Assembly: GCA_041558415.1 (NCBI GenBank)
Contig: JBFFEY010000067.1
Coordinates: 1-16,187, forward strand
Length of the DNA stretch: 16,187 nt
Reading direction: 5' to 3'
Source: SG8-39 sp041558415
GTDB taxonomy: Bacteria; Pseudomonadota; Gammaproteobacteria; Burkholderiales; SG8-39
The translations under genes and the position numbers were made by a program. Numbering within the stretch: position 1 is the stretch's first letter; each line of letters opens with the position of its first letter. The notes below the pieces were generated by a model. That model had not been told where the DNA came from. It searched no databases and saw nothing but the letters and a program-made list of their open reading frames with translations. Of the stretch, positions 13,780-16,187 are shown piece by piece.

Positions 13780-15360
13780 CTAGGGACGCACGAACGCGCC
13801 GCCCATCAGCTCCTGGCTGAGGTAGTGCTGGCGGAAGCTCTCGAAATCCTGCTGGTCGGCGGCTTCGATCGACGCCTGCTCGGCAATCGAATCGGCGGCC
13901 ATCTTGGCAAACTGCGCCTCGACAGCGGGATCGAGCGGCAGGGCGAGCAGCGCCGCGCGGTGCGACCGCGAGCGCGCGAGCACGAAGTCCGGGTACGACT
14001 TGCCGGAGAAGGCCTCGAGTTCGGCCAGCACGCGCGCCGAGGGCGTGCGCGCCGGACCGTCAAGCATCGCCTGCGCTTCGGCGAGCGCCGCGCGGTAGCT
14101 GTCCGTGCCATGGGCGGCGTCGAGTGCCGCGGCGATTGGCTCGCAGCCCCTGAGGACTTCGCCGCCCCACTCGGCCAGACGCCGCTCCTCGCCGCGCCGC
14201 AACAGACGTACGTCGGGCGCCCGTCCGCGCTCGGCGGTGGTGTGCTGGTTGTGCGCGAGCTCGGCGGTCTCCGCCGGCGTGTCGGGCGGGCTGTCGGCGA
14301 GCACGCACCAGAGCAGGAAGGTCTCCAGCAGGCGCATGGTCTGCGCACGGATGCCGAGCGGCGTATCGGGGTCGAGATCGACCAGGCGCGCCTCGACGTA
14401 GGCCACGCCGCGTTCGCCGAGCGCGTGCAGCGGGCGCTCGCCCGTCTGGATCGGCTGCTTGGGACGTATCGTGCCGTAGAACTCGTTCTCGATCTGCAGC
14501 AGCGCGGCGCTCAGCTGGCGGTACTCTTCGCCCGCCTTGATGCCGATCTTCTCGTAGGGGGGGTAGGGTTCCGTGAGGGCACCGTGCAGCGAGCGGGCAT
14601 AGCTTCTCAAGTCGTTATAGCTCACCGCGAGGGTCGCCTGCGCCGCACTCTGGTAGCCGAGCGGTCCCATGCGCAGCGTCGTGCCGTACGGCAGGTAGAG
14701 CGTGCCGCGCGCGAGCGTCTGCAGCGCATGCCGGCGACCGGCTACAAAACTTGCACAGACCGCAGGCGAGGCACCGATCAGATACAGCGGCAGCCAGGCA
14801 TGCCGGCGGAAGTTGCGGATGAGCGCGAAGTAGGCGTCGTTGCGATACGCTTCGACCGAGCCACCGCACGCATCGACGGCCTGCAGTGCAGGCCAGGCGG
14901 TCTCGGGCAGCGAAAAGTTGTAGTGGATACCCGATATGGTTTGCATGCGCCGGCCGTAGCGGTAAGACAGGCCGCGCCGGTAGACGGTCTTTGCAGTGCC
15001 GACGTTCGAGCGGCCGTAGCGGCCGAGCGGGATGTCGTGCTCGGCCGGCAGCCGGCAGGGCATGCTCGCGCACCACAGCAGCTCGTCGCCGATCGCGCGC
15101 ACCACGACCTGGTGGATACGCTGCAGCTCGTCGAGACAGTCCTGGACGCTGGTATGTACGCCGGTGATGAGCTCGAGCTGCGCCTCGCTGAAGTCGGTGG
15201 TGATGTGCGGGTGCGTCAGCGCGGCGCCGAGCGCCGCGGGGTGCGGTGCGGCCGAGAGCCGGCCGTCGGACCCCACGCGCAAACTTTCCTTCTCCAGCCC
15301 GCGCCGGATGCCGCAGAGGATCTCCGGCGTCAGCGCGCCGAGGCGTTCTTCGAGGGACAC
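13780..15360 (-). CDS. gshA: Glutamate-cysteine ligase, E. coli type
   Basis: This 526-residue enzyme (E. coli GshA is 518) joins glutamate and cysteine with ATP to make gamma-glutamylcysteine, the first and rate-limiting step of glutathione synthesis in the cytoplasm. It aligns with the E. coli family throughout: GLEKES with E23 and E25 and ITTDFSEAQLE with D56 and E63 correspond to known metal- and substrate-binding acids; SMPCRLP, MQTISGIHYNFSLP, YLIGASPAVC, YLPYGTTLRMGPLGYQ, LLQIENEFYGTIRPK and the R-D-P region before LLWCVLADSP are all present. The start is a GTG at 15360, the only usable start before the conserved N-terminus, with GGAAG three bases upstream. gshB is not adjacent. It is transcribed away from the Spy-like gene and ends 22 bp from the convergent HPt gene. 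Confidence 0.96.
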   Translation of the reverse strand: MSLEERLGALTPEILCGIRRGLEKESLRVGSDGRLSAAPHPAALGAALTHPHITTDFSEAQLELITGVHTSVQDCLDELQRIHQVVVRAIGDELLWCASMPCRLPAEHDIPLGRYGRSNVGTAKTVYRRGLSYRYGRRMQTISGIHYNFSLPETAWPALQAVDACGGSVEAYRNDAYFALIRNFRRHAWLPLYLIGASPAVCASFVAGRRHALQTLARGTLYLPYGTTLRMGPLGYQSAAQATLAVSYNDLRSYARSLHGALTEPYPPYEKIGIKAGEEYRQLSAALLQIENEFYGTIRPKQPIQTGERPLHALGERGVAYVEARLVDLDPDTPLGIRAQTMRLLETFLLWCVLADSPPDTPAETAELAHNQHTTAERGRAPDVRLLRRGEERRLAEWGGEVLRGCEPIAAALDAAHGTDSYRAALAEAQAMLDGPARTPSARVLAELEAFSGKSYPDFVLARSRSHRAALLALPLDPAVEAQFAKMAADSIAEQASIEAADQQDFESFRQHYLSQELMGGAFVRP

Positions 15361-15402
15361 GCGCTTCCGCCAGTCGTGGAGTGGGGCGAAGCGTAGCAGA
15401 AG

Positions 15403-15418
15403 GGCGCCCGCCGGCGCC
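15403..15418. repeat. Inverted repeat in the gshA leader
   Basis: GGCGCC-CGCC-GGCGCC gives a 6-bp stem with a 4-base loop, about 43 bp before the gshA GTG. It would form a hairpin in the gshA leader RNA. Any regulatory role is a guess; GC-rich DNA forms such repeats easily. Confidence 0.3.
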
Positions 15419-15475
15419 GGCCGCGCCGCCGCAGGTGCGAAACGACGCGCCAGGCCAAATTCGGTGTAACGCGGC

Positions 15476-15490
15476 TTTACTTAAATTTAC
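15476..15490 (-). promoter_or_regulatory. CpxR-like box (GTAAA-N5-GTAAA) in the gshA/spy intergenic region
   Basis: The minus strand reads GTAAATTTAAGTAAA, an exact GTAAA-N5-GTAAA direct repeat, the binding consensus known for CpxR of enterobacteria. It lies 75 bp before the ATG of a Spy/CpxP-family gene, the type of gene CpxR controls in E. coli, in an AT-rich patch unlike its surroundings. Related OmpR-family sites (for instance PhoP-type TTTA repeats) look similar, so the exact regulator is inferred. The site is also 116 bp upstream of gshA. Confidence 0.55.
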
Positions 15491-15495
15491 CGGGC

Positions 15496-15514
15496 GCTCA
15501 CAGGCTGCTTACAG
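15496..15514. repeat. 11-bp-spaced direct repeat before the Spy-like gene
   Basis: GCTCACAG and GCTTACAG (7 of 8 identical) start 11 bp apart, one helical turn, as in operator sites for OmpR/PhoB-type regulators. On the other strand it reads as two CTGT cores 11 bp apart. The second copy is also part of a small hairpin, GGCTG-CTTA-CAGCC (15503-15516). It lies six bases downstream of the CpxR-like box. Confidence 0.35.
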
Positions 15515-15564
15515 CCCGTCCGGATACTGATAGCGCCTCATCCACGCAACCAAAGGAGACGATC

Positions 15565-16050
15565 ATGAAAGACCTCACCCCCGTGCTCGGCGCCTGCCTG
15601 CTCGCCGGCAGCCTGGCGCTCGGCGTCCCGGCGAGCGCCTCGGCCGATGACATACGCCAGGTTTCCGCCTCTGGCGACTGGCGCGGCGGCGGCATGCATC
15701 ATCGCGGGCGCGGTGACCGCATGATGCGCATGCTGCGCGGACTCGATCTGAGCGAGGCGCAGCGCGACCAGATCTTCCAGATTCGTCACGCACAAGCGCC
15801 GGCGATGCGCGCGCAGATGAAGGCGGTGCACGCCGCGCGCAAGGACCTGCGCGAGCTGGCGCTGGCGCCGGATTACGATGCGGCGAAGGCGCAGGCGTCG
15901 GCCGACGCGCTCGCGCGCGCGACCTCGCAGATGGCGCTGATGCGCATCGACATGACGCGCAAGGTGCTCGCCGTGCTGACCCCGGAGCAGCGCCAGCAGC
16001 TCGAGCAGCGGCGCGCGCAGTGGCGCGAACGGCGCGGCGCGCGCAGCTGA
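15565..16050 (+). CDS. Periplasmic Spy/CpxP-family protein (LTXXQ motif)
   Basis: This 161-residue protein has a Sec signal peptide (MKDLTPVLGACLLAG to ASASA, likely cut after residue 27), then a short histidine/glycine/arginine-rich stretch (GGGMHHRGRGDRMM), then a long helical body. The body carries two LTXXQ-type motifs, LSEAQ (62-66) and LTPEQ (138-142), the signature of the Spy/CpxP family. Spy is an ATP-independent periplasmic chaperone, and CpxP damps the Cpx envelope-stress kinase; some relatives respond to metals, and the HH/M-rich N-terminus would allow metal binding. A strong AAGGAG (15553-15558) precedes the ATG by six bases. The upstream region holds a CpxR-like repeat, which fits envelope-stress control. 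No sensor kinase or regulator gene is adjacent, unlike many spy/cpxP loci. Confidence 0.9.
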   Translation: MKDLTPVLGACLLAGSLALGVPASASADDIRQVSASGDWRGGGMHHRGRGDRMMRMLRGLDLSEAQRDQIFQIRHAQAPAMRAQMKAVHAARKDLRELALAPDYDAAKAQASADALARATSQMALMRIDMTRKVLAVLTPEQRQQLEQRRAQWRERRGARS

Positions 16051-16083
16051 CATCCGCAGCCTTCGGCACTTCGCCTAGAATCG

Positions 16084-16117
16084 CCGGCGTGCGCGCAAGC
16101 GCGCGCCGGTTTCTTTT
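16084..16117 (+). terminator. Intrinsic-terminator-like hairpin after the Spy-like gene
   Basis: A GC-only stem of about ten base pairs with a two-base bulge and a CAAG loop (16084-16109) is followed by TTTCTTTT (16110-16117). It lies 34 bp after the Spy-like stop and ends just before the ribosome site of the next gene. It fits a Rho-independent terminator, though it could also sit in the leader of the dehydrogenase mRNA. Confidence 0.6.
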
Positions 16118-16129
16118 GGAGGAGGGGCA

Positions 16130-16187
16130 ATGGGAATGCTCGAAGGCAAGGTCGCGCTCGTCACGGGCGCGACGAGCGGGATCGGCC
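16130..16187 (+). CDS. Short-chain dehydrogenase/reductase, 3' partial
   Basis: Only the first 19 residues are visible before the window ends: MGMLEGKVALVTGATSGIG. The TGATSGIG glycine-rich loop (residues 12-19) is the NAD(P)-binding TGxxxGIG signature of classical short-chain dehydrogenases. The GKVALVTGATSGIG form is common in 3-hydroxybutyrate dehydrogenases of polyhydroxybutyrate-using betaproteobacteria, but many other family members begin this way, so the substrate is open. A strong GGAGGAGGGG (16118-16127) precedes the ATG at 16130. A terminator-like hairpin sits directly upstream, so it is probably transcribed apart from the Spy-like gene or subject to attenuation. Confidence 0.85.
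   Translation, partial: MGMLEGKVALVTGATSGIG

Noticed and set aside
13825..15396. 523-codon plus-strand frame opposite gshA
   Set aside because: It has no recognisable domains, and gshA on the other strand is unambiguous.
15589..15597. Possible lipobox LGAC in the Spy-like signal peptide
   Set aside because: The hydrophobic stretch before C11 is too short, and a normal signal peptidase site ASASA follows at residues 23-27.
1..16187. Searched for tRNA, rRNA, CRISPR repeats, insertion sequences, attachment sites and defence genes
   Set aside because: None could be recognised; coding density is high, and the longest gap without a gene is about 200 bp.

Overview
The window reads as a gene-dense piece of a high-GC (about 70% by eye) proteobacterial chromosome. 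The AddAB-like repair pair, an E. coli-type glutamate-cysteine ligase, a Spy/CpxP-family chaperone, a UPF0311 protein and a short-chain dehydrogenase that may be a 3-hydroxybutyrate dehydrogenase together suggest a betaproteobacterium. That placement is an inference. I see no mobile elements, rRNA, tRNA or CRISPR, and the genes at both window ends are cut by the edge.

Layout. (1) 1-5495, plus strand: two overlapping genes (ATGA) for an AddB-like nuclease, missing its N-terminus, and an AddA-like UvrD helicase-nuclease. They should form a double-strand-break end-processing complex. (2) 5585-6896, plus: a compact likely operon of a DUF3237/UPF0311 protein, a small membrane-anchored protein of unknown function and a small cupin. 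(3) 6991-8994, plus: a 667-residue membrane protein of unknown function with an apparent internal duplication. It converges on and overlaps region 4 by four bases. (4) 12449-8991, minus: a likely three-gene operon of an MFS carrier, an ATP/ADP-exchanger-like carrier and a Tat-targeted aldo/keto reductase. (5) 12583-13757, plus: a response regulator with an unrecognised N-terminal domain followed by a stand-alone HPt protein, with no histidine kinase beside them. (6) 15360-13780, minus: gshA, the first step of glutathione synthesis. (7) 15565-16050, plus: a periplasmic Spy/CpxP-family protein, divergent from gshA. The shared 204-bp intergenic region carries an exact GTAAA-N5-GTAAA direct repeat, the consensus known for CpxR in enterobacteria. 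(8) 16130 to the end, plus: the start of a short-chain dehydrogenase, preceded by a terminator-like hairpin.

No single unmistakable new system is visible. The most interesting items are the CpxR-like box in front of the Spy/CpxP gene, the orphan receiver-HPt pair, the transporter-transporter-Tat reductase operon with a T8 run that could permit a frameshift fusion, and the internally duplicated membrane protein. Domain assignments come from reading motifs, not from database searches.
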